From the NCBI GenBank assembly GCA_019308645.1, contig JAFDHR010000042.1, positions 1 to 17,105 of the forward strand: 17,105 nt of DNA, read 5' to 3'. Within the stretch, counting starts at the first letter, position 1. The number at the start of each line of letters is the position of its first letter. Source of the stretch: Deltaproteobacteria bacterium. GTDB lineage: Bacteria > Desulfobacterota > DSM-4660 > Desulfatiglandales > B25-G16. Positions 5,963 to 13,417 of the stretch are shown piece after piece. The position numbers and the translations under genes were made by a program. The notes under the pieces were generated by a model. It was not told the origin of the DNA and searched no databases. It saw only the letters and a program-made list of their open reading frames with translations.

Positions 5963-8059
5963 ATGACGAATATGAGATATCTCTTCGAGCCACAATCCAT
6001 TGCAGTAATCGGCGCATCCTACGATACAGCCAAAATAGGGTATAAGGTCTTAGAAAACATAGTATTAAGTAGTTATCCCCACAAAGTGTATCCGATAAAT
6101 CCCCGAGGCGGTGAAATACTGGGTCTTCAGGTCTTTAAAACTCTCGAAGACATTAACGATCCTATTGATCTAGCCTGCATCGTCATTCCTGCAAAGCTGG
6201 TGTTTGATGCGGTTAAGCGCTGTGCTGAGAAGGGGGTAAAAATTGCTTTAATAATAACCTCCGGGTTTTCGGAGGTTGGCAACATCCAAGAAGAGAAAAA
6301 TATTGCAACGTATGCGCGTGAGCATGGCCTTCGTATCTTGGGTCCGAACATATTTGGAATATATTCTGCTGTAGCTTCATTAAATGCTACATTTGGCACA
6401 AGAGATGTGAGACAGGGCAATGTTGCGATTATCACACAGAGTGGTGCCCTCGGGGCATCAATGATCGGTAAAACGGCTGTAGAAAATATCGGAATATCGG
6501 CAATGGTTTCAGTTGGGAATAAAGCTGATATTGATGAATCAGACCTTCTGGAGTATCTGAGAACACAAGATATGACAAAAATTGTTTTCATGTATGTTGA
6601 AGGGGTGAGAGAGGGTGAGCGATTAGTTAAGGTGCTCAATGAGGCAACGAAAAAGAAACCAGTGGTTGTGATCAAATCAGGGCGGTCTGAAAAAGGAGCC
6701 GTTGCTGTGGCGTCCCACACAGGCTCCCTGGCAGGGACAGATGAGGTTTTCGATGCTATCATGAGACAATCTGGCGTCTTACGGGCGGAGAGCATACAGG
6801 ATGCCTTTGACTGGTGTAAGTTTCTTTCAAATAATCCCCTCCCCCATGGTGAACACACGGTAATCATCACAAATGGCGGTGGGGTAGGTGTAATGACTGC
6901 CGATGCCTGTGAAAAATACGGTGTGAAACTTTACGATGATGTTCCTGCTTTAACTGAGATCTTCTCGGATGTAATCCCTGATTTTGGCTCTACAAAGAAT
7001 CCTATAGATCTCACCGGTCAGGCAACTACCTCAGAGTTTGATGGTGCCCTTAATGCAGCGCTTAAAAATGATAATATACATGCTGTCATCGCATTAATGA
7101 GCGAGGTGGCAGTATTTGACCCTGAAAATCTACCTGGACTGATAGAGAATCATTATCAACAATATAAATCTCAAGGAAAGCCAATACTATTCTCCTGTTT
7201 TGGCGGTGATAAAGTAGAAAGCTGCATAAAGACATCTAATTCCGAAGGTTTCCCTGTTTTTGGAGATGCCTATGAAGCTGTGTCGTGTCTTGGTGGAATG
7301 TATTCCTATTATAACTATTTGATCAATCGATCGGATGATATTGAGGTTGCAGACATACAAGTCGAAGCAATAGAAGGGATTGCAAGAATGGTGATAGAGA
7401 ACAAACGAAATTTCCTTCTTGCTCATGAGGCGCATGGTATTATGAAGGCTGCAGATATTCCGATTCCCCGGAGTCGTGTTGCCCATAATCTTGATGAGGC
7501 GGTAAAGTACTCTGAGGAGATTGGATACCCTGTGGTCATGAAGGTCGTTTCAAAGGATATAGTCCATAAAAGCGATGCTGGGGGTATTGCCTTGGATCTG
7601 GAAAATCGCGATGAAGTCATTGACGCGTATCAAGCGATTATCCAAAGTTGCAAGGCGTATAATCATAATGCTAAAATTAAAGGAGTTGATGTTTCTGAAA
7701 TGGCCCAGCCTGGGGCCGAACTAATCATCGGTGCCAGAAGAGATAAGGTATTTGGTCCGATCGTGATGTTTGGTCTTGGTGGTATCTATGTTGAGGTTAT
7801 GAAGGATATTTCCTTTCGCGCCTTTCCTTTGAACCGCAATGAAGTAATGAATATGATAAAGGAAGTGAGATCATATCCCCTGCTCTTAGGGGTTCGGGGA
7901 GAGAAGAAGAAAGATATTAATGGGATAGTTGATACTATCATCAAGCTGGGTACGATTATCCAAAAATGCAAGACCATTTCTGATATTGAGATCAACCCTC
8001 TTGTGGCCTATGAGCAGGGGAAGGGAGTAAAGGCCTTGGATGTAAGGATTATACTTTAA
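5963..8059 (+). CDS. ADP-forming acyl-CoA synthetase (acetate-CoA ligase), fused alpha and beta subunits
   Basis: A 698-residue NDP-forming acyl-CoA synthetase: acyl-CoA + ADP + phosphate to acid + CoA + ATP, reversible. Domain order: CoA-binding Rossmann domain at residues 5-130 (IAVIGAS and NPRGGEILG); succinyl-CoA-ligase-like domain at 150-290, with the active His252 in ASHTGSLAG; a second ligase-like domain at 295-450 (ITNGGGVGVMTADACE); and a C-terminal ATP-grasp domain at about 480-698, with His535 in VHKSDAGG as the likely second phosphohistidine, and SDIEINPL near the end. All key motifs are present, so the enzyme should be active. ATG 5963 has AGGGAG 9 bases upstream; an ATG at 5972 is less well placed. 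The 6-base gap to the CoA-transferase gene implies co-transcription. The acid substrate (acetate or a longer or branched acid) cannot be read from the sequence. Confidence 0.93.
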   Translation: MTNMRYLFEPQSIAVIGASYDTAKIGYKVLENIVLSSYPHKVYPINPRGGEILGLQVFKTLEDINDPIDLACIVIPAKLVFDAVKRCAEKGVKIALIITSGFSEVGNIQEEKNIATYAREHGLRILGPNIFGIYSAVASLNATFGTRDVRQGNVAIITQSGALGASMIGKTAVENIGISAMVSVGNKADIDESDLLEYLRTQDMTKIVFMYVEGVREGERLVKVLNEATKKKPVVVIKSGRSEKGAVAVASHTGSLAGTDEVFDAIMRQSGVLRAESIQDAFDWCKFLSNNPLPHGEHTVIITNGGGVGVMTADACEKYGVKLYDDVPALTEIFSDVIPDFGSTKNPIDLTGQATTSEFDGALNAALKNDNIHAVIALMSEVAVFDPENLPGLIENHYQQYKSQGKPILFSCFGGDKVESCIKTSNSEGFPVFGDAYEAVSCLGGMYSYYNYLINRSDDIEVADIQVEAIEGIARMVIENKRNFLLAHEAHGIMKAADIPIPRSRVAHNLDEAVKYSEEIGYPVVMKVVSKDIVHKSDAGGIALDLENRDEVIDAYQAIIQSCKAYNHNAKIKGVDVSEMAQPGAELIIGARRDKVFGPIVMFGLGGIYVEVMKDISFRAFPLNRNEVMNMIKEVRSYPLLLGVRGEKKKDINGIVDTIIKLGTIIQKCKTISDIEINPLVAYEQGKGVKALDVRIIL

Positions 8060-8065
8060 AGGTTG

Positions 8066-8070
8066 AGAGG
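8066..8070 (+). promoter_or_regulatory. Ribosome binding site deciding the start of the DRTGG gene
   Basis: AGAGG lies 8 bases before ATG 8079 but only 2 before ATG 8073, and it overlaps GTG 8070. This favours 8079 as the start. Confidence 0.55.
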
Positions 8071-8078
8071 TGATGCAA

Positions 8079-9119
8079 ATGGAAAAGATAGTTGTCGCAT
8101 CGATGCGAAAAAGTGCAGGCAAGACCAGCGTGATTGTGGGACTTGCAAAGGCATTAAAAAAGCGGATAGGATATATAAAGCCCTTTGGCGACCGACTATT
8201 CTACCGAAAAAAGCGATTATGGGATTATGATGCTGCACTGATAACAGATATCTTCGGTCTGGAAGAAAATCCAGAGGAAATGAGTATAGGGTTTGATTCT
8301 TCTAAACTGAGATACATGTATGACGCAGAAGGCATTGAAAAGAAACTTCTCGAAATTATCTCTGATATAGGGAAAGACAAAGATGTATTTTTTGTCGAAG
8401 GGGGAAAAGATATCGGATATGGTATATCGGTGAATCTTGATGCAATCTCACTGGCACAATATATCGACGGTAAACTGTTTATCGTTATAAGTGGTGATGA
8501 CGACACAATTGTAGATGACATTACCTTTTTGAAAAGATCCCTTCCTATAGCCAAAATCAATTTTGGCGGTGTCATTATAAACAAGGTGCACGATGTGGAG
8601 GATTTTAAAGACATACATCTTCCCAGGATAACTGATATGGGCATTAAAGTTATTGGTGTTATCCCATATCGTGAAGAATTAACATATTTTTCAGTTAATT
8701 ACTTAGCGGAACGCTTGTTAGCAAAAGTCCTTACTGGTGAAGGTGGATTGAATAATGTTGTAGAGAACATTCTTGTTGGTGCAATGTCTACCAGCACAGC
8801 ACTCAGATACCCACCCTTTCTTAAAGAAAACAAGGTCATAATAACTGGCGGTGATCGAAGTGATATGATACTTGCTTCTTTAGAAACCAATGCCGTGGGA
8901 ATTATTCTCACGGGCAATATTTTACCGACGCAAAGCATTATCTCAAAGGCCTCAGAACTTAATGTTCCGTTACTCTTGGCTACTTCTGACACCTACCAAA
9001 CAGCAAAGCAAATTGATAACCTGGAGCCTTTACTGACAAAAGGCGATGCTGAGAAGATAGGCTTGTGGGAACAATTGGTACGAGAACATCTGGATATAAG
9101 GGAGATAGCGGATATCTAA
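8079..9119 (+). CDS. P-loop NTPase with DRTGG domain (phosphotransacetylase N-terminal-like)
   Basis: A 346-residue protein starting MEKIVVASMRKSAGKTS. The N-terminal part is a BioD/Pta-type P-loop domain: SMRKSAGKTS at residues 8-17 is a Walker A of the dethiobiotin-synthetase style with Ser in the first Gly position, and VFFVEGGKDIGYG fits the strand-loop that follows. The C-terminal part, about 225-335, is a DRTGG domain, with ITGGDRSDMILASL around residues 255-265. The same two-domain arrangement occurs in front of the catalytic domain in long phosphotransacetylases; here the catalytic domain is missing. Genes of this type lie beside ADP-forming synthetases in related bacteria as far as I recall, and a sensing or regulatory role for acyl-CoA metabolism is inferred rather than known. 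It follows the synthetase gene after about 20 bases and is the last gene of the unit. Confidence 0.8.
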   Translation: MEKIVVASMRKSAGKTSVIVGLAKALKKRIGYIKPFGDRLFYRKKRLWDYDAALITDIFGLEENPEEMSIGFDSSKLRYMYDAEGIEKKLLEIISDIGKDKDVFFVEGGKDIGYGISVNLDAISLAQYIDGKLFIVISGDDDTIVDDITFLKRSLPIAKINFGGVIINKVHDVEDFKDIHLPRITDMGIKVIGVIPYREELTYFSVNYLAERLLAKVLTGEGGLNNVVENILVGAMSTSTALRYPPFLKENKVIITGGDRSDMILASLETNAVGIILTGNILPTQSIISKASELNVPLLLATSDTYQTAKQIDNLEPLLTKGDAEKIGLWEQLVREHLDIREIADI

Positions 9120-9139
9120 AGACCGATTAATTCGTCGAA

Positions 9140-9160
9140 AGAAAGTCGATGCTTTCTCTA
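9140..9160 (+). terminator. Weak candidate terminator after the CoA module
   Basis: AGAAAG 9140-9145 pairs with CTTTCT 9152-9157 around a 6-base loop, then CTATTTTG follows. The stem is short and A/T rich, so its efficiency is doubtful. Confidence 0.3.
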
Positions 9161-9336
9161 TTTTGTTTGTCCATTGCCTGCCACGGGGGAGGTATATAGC
9201 AGGGTTGAGAGATAGAAACACATGGCGCAATTAATCCCTGCTGTTTGAGGGCGTTTATTGGCTCATCTTTGGTTTTGGGATGGGAGGTAATGAGGCAAAG
9301 GGATTTGTGTCTAAAATGACATAACCTATTAATATC

Positions 9337-9365
9337 TTGTGAAAAAGATTAATTGATTATATATT
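9337..9365 (+). promoter_or_regulatory. Candidate sigma70-type promoter for the AOR gene
   Basis: TTGTGA (-35, 4 of 6) at 9337-9342 and TATATT (-10, 5 of 6) at 9360-9365 with a 17-base spacer. Transcription would start near 9372, giving a leader of about 75 bases before ATG 9447. Confidence 0.5.
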
Positions 9366-9446
9366 AAAATGAGAAATTTTTTTAAGAATAGGCTATGGTG
9401 CTATGAAGTAAAATGTGTCAATTTTAAAAAATAAGGAGGGCATGTT

Positions 9447-11174
9447 ATGGGAAAGATTCTAAGGATTAATGTAACTGATTTAACGGTTAAAACAGAGGAG
9501 TTAGGCGCATATGCCGGTCTCGGTGGTAGAGCGCTAACATCTACAATAATAGCCAAGGAGGTTCCCCCGCTTTGTCACCCTCTTGGGCCGAATAATAAAC
9601 TTGTTGCTTCCCCAGGATTGCTTACCGGCACAATTGCAGCAAGTAGCGGGAGATGCCATTTTGGCTGCAAGAGTCCATTAACAGGAGGGATCAAAGAGGG
9701 AAATTCAGGGGGTGTTGTCTCACAGAAAATAGCTCACCTGGGCTATAGCGCCATAGTCCTTGAGGGGCTGCCCAAGGATGATAAATTGAGGATAGTTTAT
9801 ATTAACAAGGATAAGGTTGAGATACTTCCTGCAGATGAATTCAAAGGTATGGGCAATTATCAGACTGTAACTAAGCTCACAGAGAGATATGGCAAGGTAG
9901 GAATAATCTCTATTGGACCAGCTGGAGAGCAGAAATTAAATGCTGCCAGTATTGCAGTTAATGATATGGATAATAAGCCTACCAGACACGCCGGTAGGGG
10001 TGGTCAGGGTGCTGTAATGGGTTCAAAAGGTATAAAGGCGATTGTGGTGGATGATGCCGGGGCCCCTGGTGTAGAAATTAAGCACAAGGACGAATTTAAG
10101 AAATGGTCAAAGATCTTTACTGACGGTCTATTAAAACATCCTGTTACTGGAGAAGGGCTTCCAACCTATGGCACTGCTGTGCTAATCAACGTTATTAATG
10201 AGGCGGGAGGTCTGCCAACCCAGAATTTCTCAAGTGGTAATTTTGAACATGCGACTAATATCAGCGGGGAACAGCTTACTGAGAACTGTAAGAACAGAGG
10301 AGGGAAAGGCACTCATGCATGCTCTCCAGGATGCGTAATACGATGTTCTAATGTCTACAATGACAAAGATGGCAATTACCTGACCTCCGGGCTTGAGTAC
10401 GAAACAATATGGGCCTTTGGTGCGAATTGTAATATTGATGATCTGGACATGGTTGCCAGATTAGACCGCCTCTGCGATGATATAGGGCTTGATACCATTG
10501 AGACAGGTGGAGCTATTGCTGTTGCCATGGAAGGAGGACTTCTTCCCTTTGGTGATTGGGACAGGGCGATAAGAATTCTTGATGAAGATATCAGAAATGG
10601 GAGCCCGATTGGCAAGATTATCGGCAGTGGTGCCGTTGTAACTGGAAGAGTATTTGGTGTAACAAGGGTCCCGGCCGTTAAAGGTCAAAATATGCCTGCC
10701 TATGATCCAAGGGCCATCCAGGGAATTGGTGTCACATATGCTACATCTACCATGGGTGCAGATCATACAGCCGGCTATGCAATAGCTACTAATATTATGA
10801 AGGTAGGCGGTTATGTAGACCCACTGAAACCAGAGGGACAGGTAGAGCTATCAAGGAATCTCCAGATCGCCACGGCAGCGCTTGATTCTACAGGTCTCTG
10901 TCTCTTTACTGCCTTTCCTGTCCTTGATCAGCCCGAGACCTTTGAGGCAATCTACAGAATGCTTAATGCACAATATGGACTGAACCTGACAGCAGATGAT
11001 GTAACAGATCTGGGTAAAAATGTCCTCAAGACTGAAAGGGATTTTAATACAAGGGCTGGATTTACTAATAAAGATGACAGGTTACCAGAATTTATGTATC
11101 AAGAATCTCTTGCACCTCACAACCAGGTATTCATGGTCAAGGACGAGGAACTGGATGAGTTCTGGAACTTCTAA
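9447..11174 (+). CDS. aor: Aldehyde:ferredoxin oxidoreductase, tungsten-pterin type
   Basis: A 575-residue AOR. It oxidises an aldehyde to its acid with reduction of ferredoxin, or works in reverse, in the cytoplasm of anaerobes. The N-terminal domain has GLGGRALTS and KSPLTGGIKEGNSGG, then DNKPTRHAGRGGQGAVMGSKG at about 175-195, the usual pterin-contact region. The [4Fe-4S] ligands are Cys292, Cys296 and Cys300 (CSPGCVIRC) with Cys485 (STGLCLF). The first spacing, C-x3-C-x3-C, differs from the C-x2-C-x3-C of Pyrococcus AOR. The later GADHTAGYA motif at 437-445 is also typical of the family. AAGGAGGG at 9433-9440, 6 bases before the ATG, supports this start. A promoter candidate lies upstream and a strong terminator just downstream, so it may be transcribed alone. 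With the neighbouring ADP-forming synthetase it could couple aldehyde oxidation to acyl-CoA formation. The specific aldehyde is unknown. Confidence 0.93.
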   Translation: MGKILRINVTDLTVKTEELGAYAGLGGRALTSTIIAKEVPPLCHPLGPNNKLVASPGLLTGTIAASSGRCHFGCKSPLTGGIKEGNSGGVVSQKIAHLGYSAIVLEGLPKDDKLRIVYINKDKVEILPADEFKGMGNYQTVTKLTERYGKVGIISIGPAGEQKLNAASIAVNDMDNKPTRHAGRGGQGAVMGSKGIKAIVVDDAGAPGVEIKHKDEFKKWSKIFTDGLLKHPVTGEGLPTYGTAVLINVINEAGGLPTQNFSSGNFEHATNISGEQLTENCKNRGGKGTHACSPGCVIRCSNVYNDKDGNYLTSGLEYETIWAFGANCNIDDLDMVARLDRLCDDIGLDTIETGGAIAVAMEGGLLPFGDWDRAIRILDEDIRNGSPIGKIIGSGAVVTGRVFGVTRVPAVKGQNMPAYDPRAIQGIGVTYATSTMGADHTAGYAIATNIMKVGGYVDPLKPEGQVELSRNLQIATAALDSTGLCLFTAFPVLDQPETFEAIYRMLNAQYGLNLTADDVTDLGKNVLKTERDFNTRAGFTNKDDRLPEFMYQESLAPHNQVFMVKDEELDEFWNF

Positions 11175-11185
11175 ACCTCTTTCCA

Positions 11186-11217
11186 GGGGGCTGAGAATAT
11201 CTCTCGCCCCCTTTTTT
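11186..11217 (+). terminator. Strong intrinsic terminator after the AOR gene
   Basis: GGGGGC 11186-11191 pairs with GCCCCC 11206-11211. An inner GAGA/TCTC pair closes the loop, and six T follow. It ends just 5 bases before the start codon of the next gene. Confidence 0.85.
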
Positions 11218-11222
11218 ATTAC

Positions 11223-11834
11223 ATGAAAGACATCAGTGAAATTGAAGTACGTCTCTCTCATAATGCTGCCAGAGAAATGTGCTCACTTTTATTTCAAAGT
11301 GGTGTTTTACTGAAGGTTCAAGTTGGTGCCAGCATTAAAAACCTTCTTTGCGAACAGCTTAGCCTTGATAAAACCTATGTTGATAAAAGAATAACCACCA
11401 TATTTTTAAACAGTCAGCCTGTAGATGATATAAATAAGGCTATAATCAAAAACAATGACACCTTGGCCCTCTCCAGTGCCATGCCTGGGCTTATAGGTGC
11501 AACCCTGAGAAGGGGTAGTCATTTAGCTCCTCTAAGAGATACCATTACCTTTAAGGAATATCGAAATAATGATGATATTCAAGTTTATGGCCTTATTCAC
11601 CTTAAGCTGTTTAATCTCATTTTGCAGGAAGTGGGCCCTTTGCTTTTGCAAAGAGGGGTGATGATGGAGTTTGACCACGCGATAGAACTTTTTGATAACA
11701 AAATCTCCGAAAAAATAAAGGGAGATTTAAAGATATATTTCAACGGCAAAAAGACAGGCATAAATGAAGTGCGCAGAAGTTTAAAATCAAATGTTGAACA
11801 AAAATTAGTTCTGTTAAAATTAAAGATTTCCTAA
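11223..11834 (+). CDS. Unassigned protein with beta-grasp-like (MoaD/ThiS-like) N-terminal half
   Basis: A 203-residue soluble protein with no signal peptide or membrane segment. I do not recognise an established function. The segment at about residues 25-85, with VGASIKNLLCEQL, then IFLNSQPVDDINKAIIKNNDTLALSSAMPG, has the rhythm of a ubiquitin-like beta-grasp protein such as MoaD or ThiS: a short strand, 'NG.PV.D', 'l.dgD.l.l.pa..G'. The C-terminal Gly-Gly used for thiocarboxylation is absent because the chain continues another 110 residues. That remainder includes a hydrophobic QVYGLIHLKLFNLILQEVGPLLLQ and a Lys-rich tail. It directly follows the tungsten AOR, where MoaD-like proteins are often found, which supports a cofactor or accessory role as an inference. 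No ribosome site precedes ATG 11223: the terminator T-tract occupies that place. The start or its transcription is therefore unusual. Confidence 0.65.
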   Translation: MKDISEIEVRLSHNAAREMCSLLFQSGVLLKVQVGASIKNLLCEQLSLDKTYVDKRITTIFLNSQPVDDINKAIIKNNDTLALSSAMPGLIGATLRRGSHLAPLRDTITFKEYRNNDDIQVYGLIHLKLFNLILQEVGPLLLQRGVMMEFDHAIELFDNKISEKIKGDLKIYFNGKKTGINEVRRSLKSNVEQKLVLLKLKIS

Positions 11835-11889
11835 AAGCCAATCCTTTTATTAGCTATTCCTTTGACATTGATTATCTCTCTCTCTTTAC

Positions 11890-11940
11890 AGTAAGCTGTC
11901 ATGGGATGTCCCTCTTTTATTGCTTACTATTTTTGATTTT
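11890..11940 (+). terminator. Probable terminator after the beta-grasp-like gene
   Basis: AGTAAGC 11890-11896 pairs with GCTTACT 11922-11928. The stem is followed by ATTTTTGATTTT, and an inner GGG/CCC hairpin (11903-11912) sits in the loop. Confidence 0.5.
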
Positions 11941-12033
11941 TTCAACGTTTGAGGGTTACACTATAAAATAAAATTTATTTTAGCCCTATTAATCAATATT
12001 AATGGCTTCGTAAAAAGTCGGTTTCAGTGAATG

Positions 12034-12113
12034 TGTCATTTCGACTGTAGGGAGAAATCTTATATTTTCAGCATGTTAGACCGAAAGGATTTCTCGCTTC
12101 GCTCGAAATGACA
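12034..12113. repeat. Imperfect inverted repeat, REP/MITE-like intergenic element
   Basis: The left arm at 12034-12060 and the right arm at 12087-12113 share TGTCATTTCGA and AGAAATC in inverted orientation around an 8-base non-matching centre (CTGTAGGG against GCGAAGCG). The arms enclose about 26 bases. A flanking GGCTTCGTAAAAAGTCGG at 12004-12021 resembles a sequence often seen beside such repeats in Desulfobacterota genomes, as I recall. Only one copy is in the window, so dispersal cannot be shown here. Confidence 0.6.
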
Positions 12114-12131
12114 AGGTTGGATCTAAAAATT

Positions 12132-12137
12132 GAGGAG
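12132..12137 (+). promoter_or_regulatory. Ribosome binding site supporting the GTG start of the RND adaptor
   Basis: GAGGAG is 8 bases before GTG 12146. No in-frame ATG lies near, and the GTG start gives a typical KKALILIVILI membrane anchor. Confidence 0.6.
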
Positions 12138-12145
12138 AGAAAGAG

Positions 12146-13417
12146 GTGAAGAAGGCACTGATCCTCATCGTAATCTTAATATTTATCGGGCTCGCCTTTT
12201 ATTTAACAGAGACGGGCCCTAAAAAGGAGACTAAGGCAAATCCTCCTACAACGCAGAAACGCACAAGACAGATTCCTGTAGAAACTGTCTCACTTCATCT
12301 TGGCTCTATTGATCGCAGACTGCATCTGACTGGAACTATTATTTCTGAGGCAATGGTAGATGTATTATCCAAAGTATCGGGCATCCTGGAGAAAATTCAG
12401 GTGGAGCAGGGAGATAGGGTAAAGGCAGATCAGGTTGTTGCCATGGTTGAGAGGGAGGAGAAGGAGGCGCAGCTACAGGTGGCCCAGGCTGCCCTTGATG
12501 TACTTCGTGCCAGATGGGCTCAGATGGAAACCGGTGCTCGACCGGAGGAGATTACCCAGTCTGAGCAGCTGGTCCGTCAAACCAAGGCCAGTTGGGAAAC
12601 CAGTCTTGATAATTATATGAGATTTAAAAACCTTAAAGAAAGGGATTTTATCTCTCAACAGCGCCTGGATGAGGCCATGTTGCAGGTTACCCTTAGTGAG
12701 GCGGAATACAGGTCGGCAAAGGAAAAATTGACCCTGATGAGAAAAGGAGCAAGGCAGGAGGACCGCGATGCACTTCTTGCCCAGATCCGTCAGGCAGAGG
12801 CTGCATTGAGACTCGCCCAGATACACCTAAAGAATACAACGATTCGTGCCCCCATTAGTGGGATTATCAGCAAGAGGTTTTTAGACCAAGGCGCCTTTGT
12901 AAGCACAACTGCTCCAATAGTGAGGATCGTAGCCATGGATATGGTCAAGGTACTTGTTCAGGTGGTGGAGAGTGAGCTCGCTCAGCTCAGGGTTGGGGCC
13001 AAAGCTGAGATATCTGTAGATGCCTATCGAAAACAGGTTTTTCGAGGCGGAGTGTTACGCATCAGCCCCACTGTCGATCCTGAAAGCAGAATGGCCGATA
13101 TTGAAATCCAGGTAGATAATAGGGATCACCGATTAAAGCCAGGGATGTTTGCCAGAGTGAATCTCGTTGTACAGAAGCGCGATGGGGTCCTTCTGCTCTC
13201 AAAAGATTCCCTGGTAAGAGAAAGTGGCCCTACAAGGGTATTTGTGCACGAAAATGGAAGGGCATTACTCAGGGAAATCAGTCTCGGGCTTGAGGGGGAA
13301 AAATACGTGGAGGTCTTGAGGGGATTGCGAGAAGGTGAGGAGGTTATAGTAGCAGGTCAATATGAATTAAAGGATAGGATGCCCGTGAGGGTTATACGGA
13401 GACACCAAATCCCATGA
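12146..13417 (+). CDS. RND efflux periplasmic adaptor (membrane fusion protein)
   Basis: A 423-residue adaptor that joins an inner-membrane RND pump to an outer-membrane channel. Residues 4-20 are an N-terminal membrane anchor; no lipobox Cys is present, so it is not a lipoprotein. Residues 40-100 hold the first barrel and lipoyl half (VLSKVSGILEKIQVEQGDRV). Residues about 100-230 are a Gln/Glu/Ala-rich helical hairpin, including KNLKERDFISQQRLDEA. The second lipoyl half, TIRAPISGIISKRFLDQGAFV, is at 232-252, and the beta-barrel and membrane-proximal domains follow. It uses a GTG start. Its stop codon overlaps the RND permease start by ATGA, so the two are translationally coupled. The substrate cannot be told from the sequence. 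No outer-membrane TolC-like gene is present downstream. Confidence 0.9.
   Translation: MKKALILIVILIFIGLAFYLTETGPKKETKANPPTTQKRTRQIPVETVSLHLGSIDRRLHLTGTIISEAMVDVLSKVSGILEKIQVEQGDRVKADQVVAMVEREEKEAQLQVAQAALDVLRARWAQMETGARPEEITQSEQLVRQTKASWETSLDNYMRFKNLKERDFISQQRLDEAMLQVTLSEAEYRSAKEKLTLMRKGARQEDRDALLAQIRQAEAALRLAQIHLKNTTIRAPISGIISKRFLDQGAFVSTTAPIVRIVAMDMVKVLVQVVESELAQLRVGAKAEISVDAYRKQVFRGGVLRISPTVDPESRMADIEIQVDNRDHRLKPGMFARVNLVVQKRDGVLLLSKDSLVRESGPTRVFVHENGRALLREISLGLEGEKYVEVLRGLREGEEVIVAGQYELKDRMPVRVIRRHQIP

Larger units (their letters stand above)
9120..9446. other. Intergenic region before the AOR gene
   Basis: A 327-base gap with no convincing gene. It holds a weak hairpin just after the DRTGG gene (9140-9157), a 9-bp inverted repeat (ATAGCAGGG 9196-9204 with CCCTGCTGT 9236-9244, one G-U pair, 31-base loop), and a sigma70-like promoter at 9337-9365. 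The promoter-proximal part is strongly A/T rich. Confidence 0.6.
11835..12145. other. Intergenic region before the RND efflux genes
   Basis: A 311-base gap with a probable terminator (11890-11940), an A/T-rich hairpin near 11963-11985, and an imperfect inverted-repeat element at 12034-12113. No gene is apparent. No clear promoter was identified for the efflux operon. Confidence 0.6.

Noticed and set aside
6127..6870. Minus-strand 247-codon open frame inside the acyl-CoA synthetase gene
   Set aside because: It lies wholly inside a gene with intact domain motifs on the plus strand, and its translation is Ser/Thr/Pro-rich low-complexity of the kind produced by an antisense reading frame.
8225..8644. 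Minus-strand 139-codon open frame inside the DRTGG gene
   Set aside because: Antisense of a real gene; Ser/Ile/Leu-rich composition without motifs.
9120..9446. Molybdenum/tungsten cofactor riboswitch upstream of the AOR gene
   Set aside because: No multi-stem structure resembling the Moco RNA could be traced by eye, and the only clear inverted repeat lies upstream of the candidate promoter, so it would not be in the transcript.
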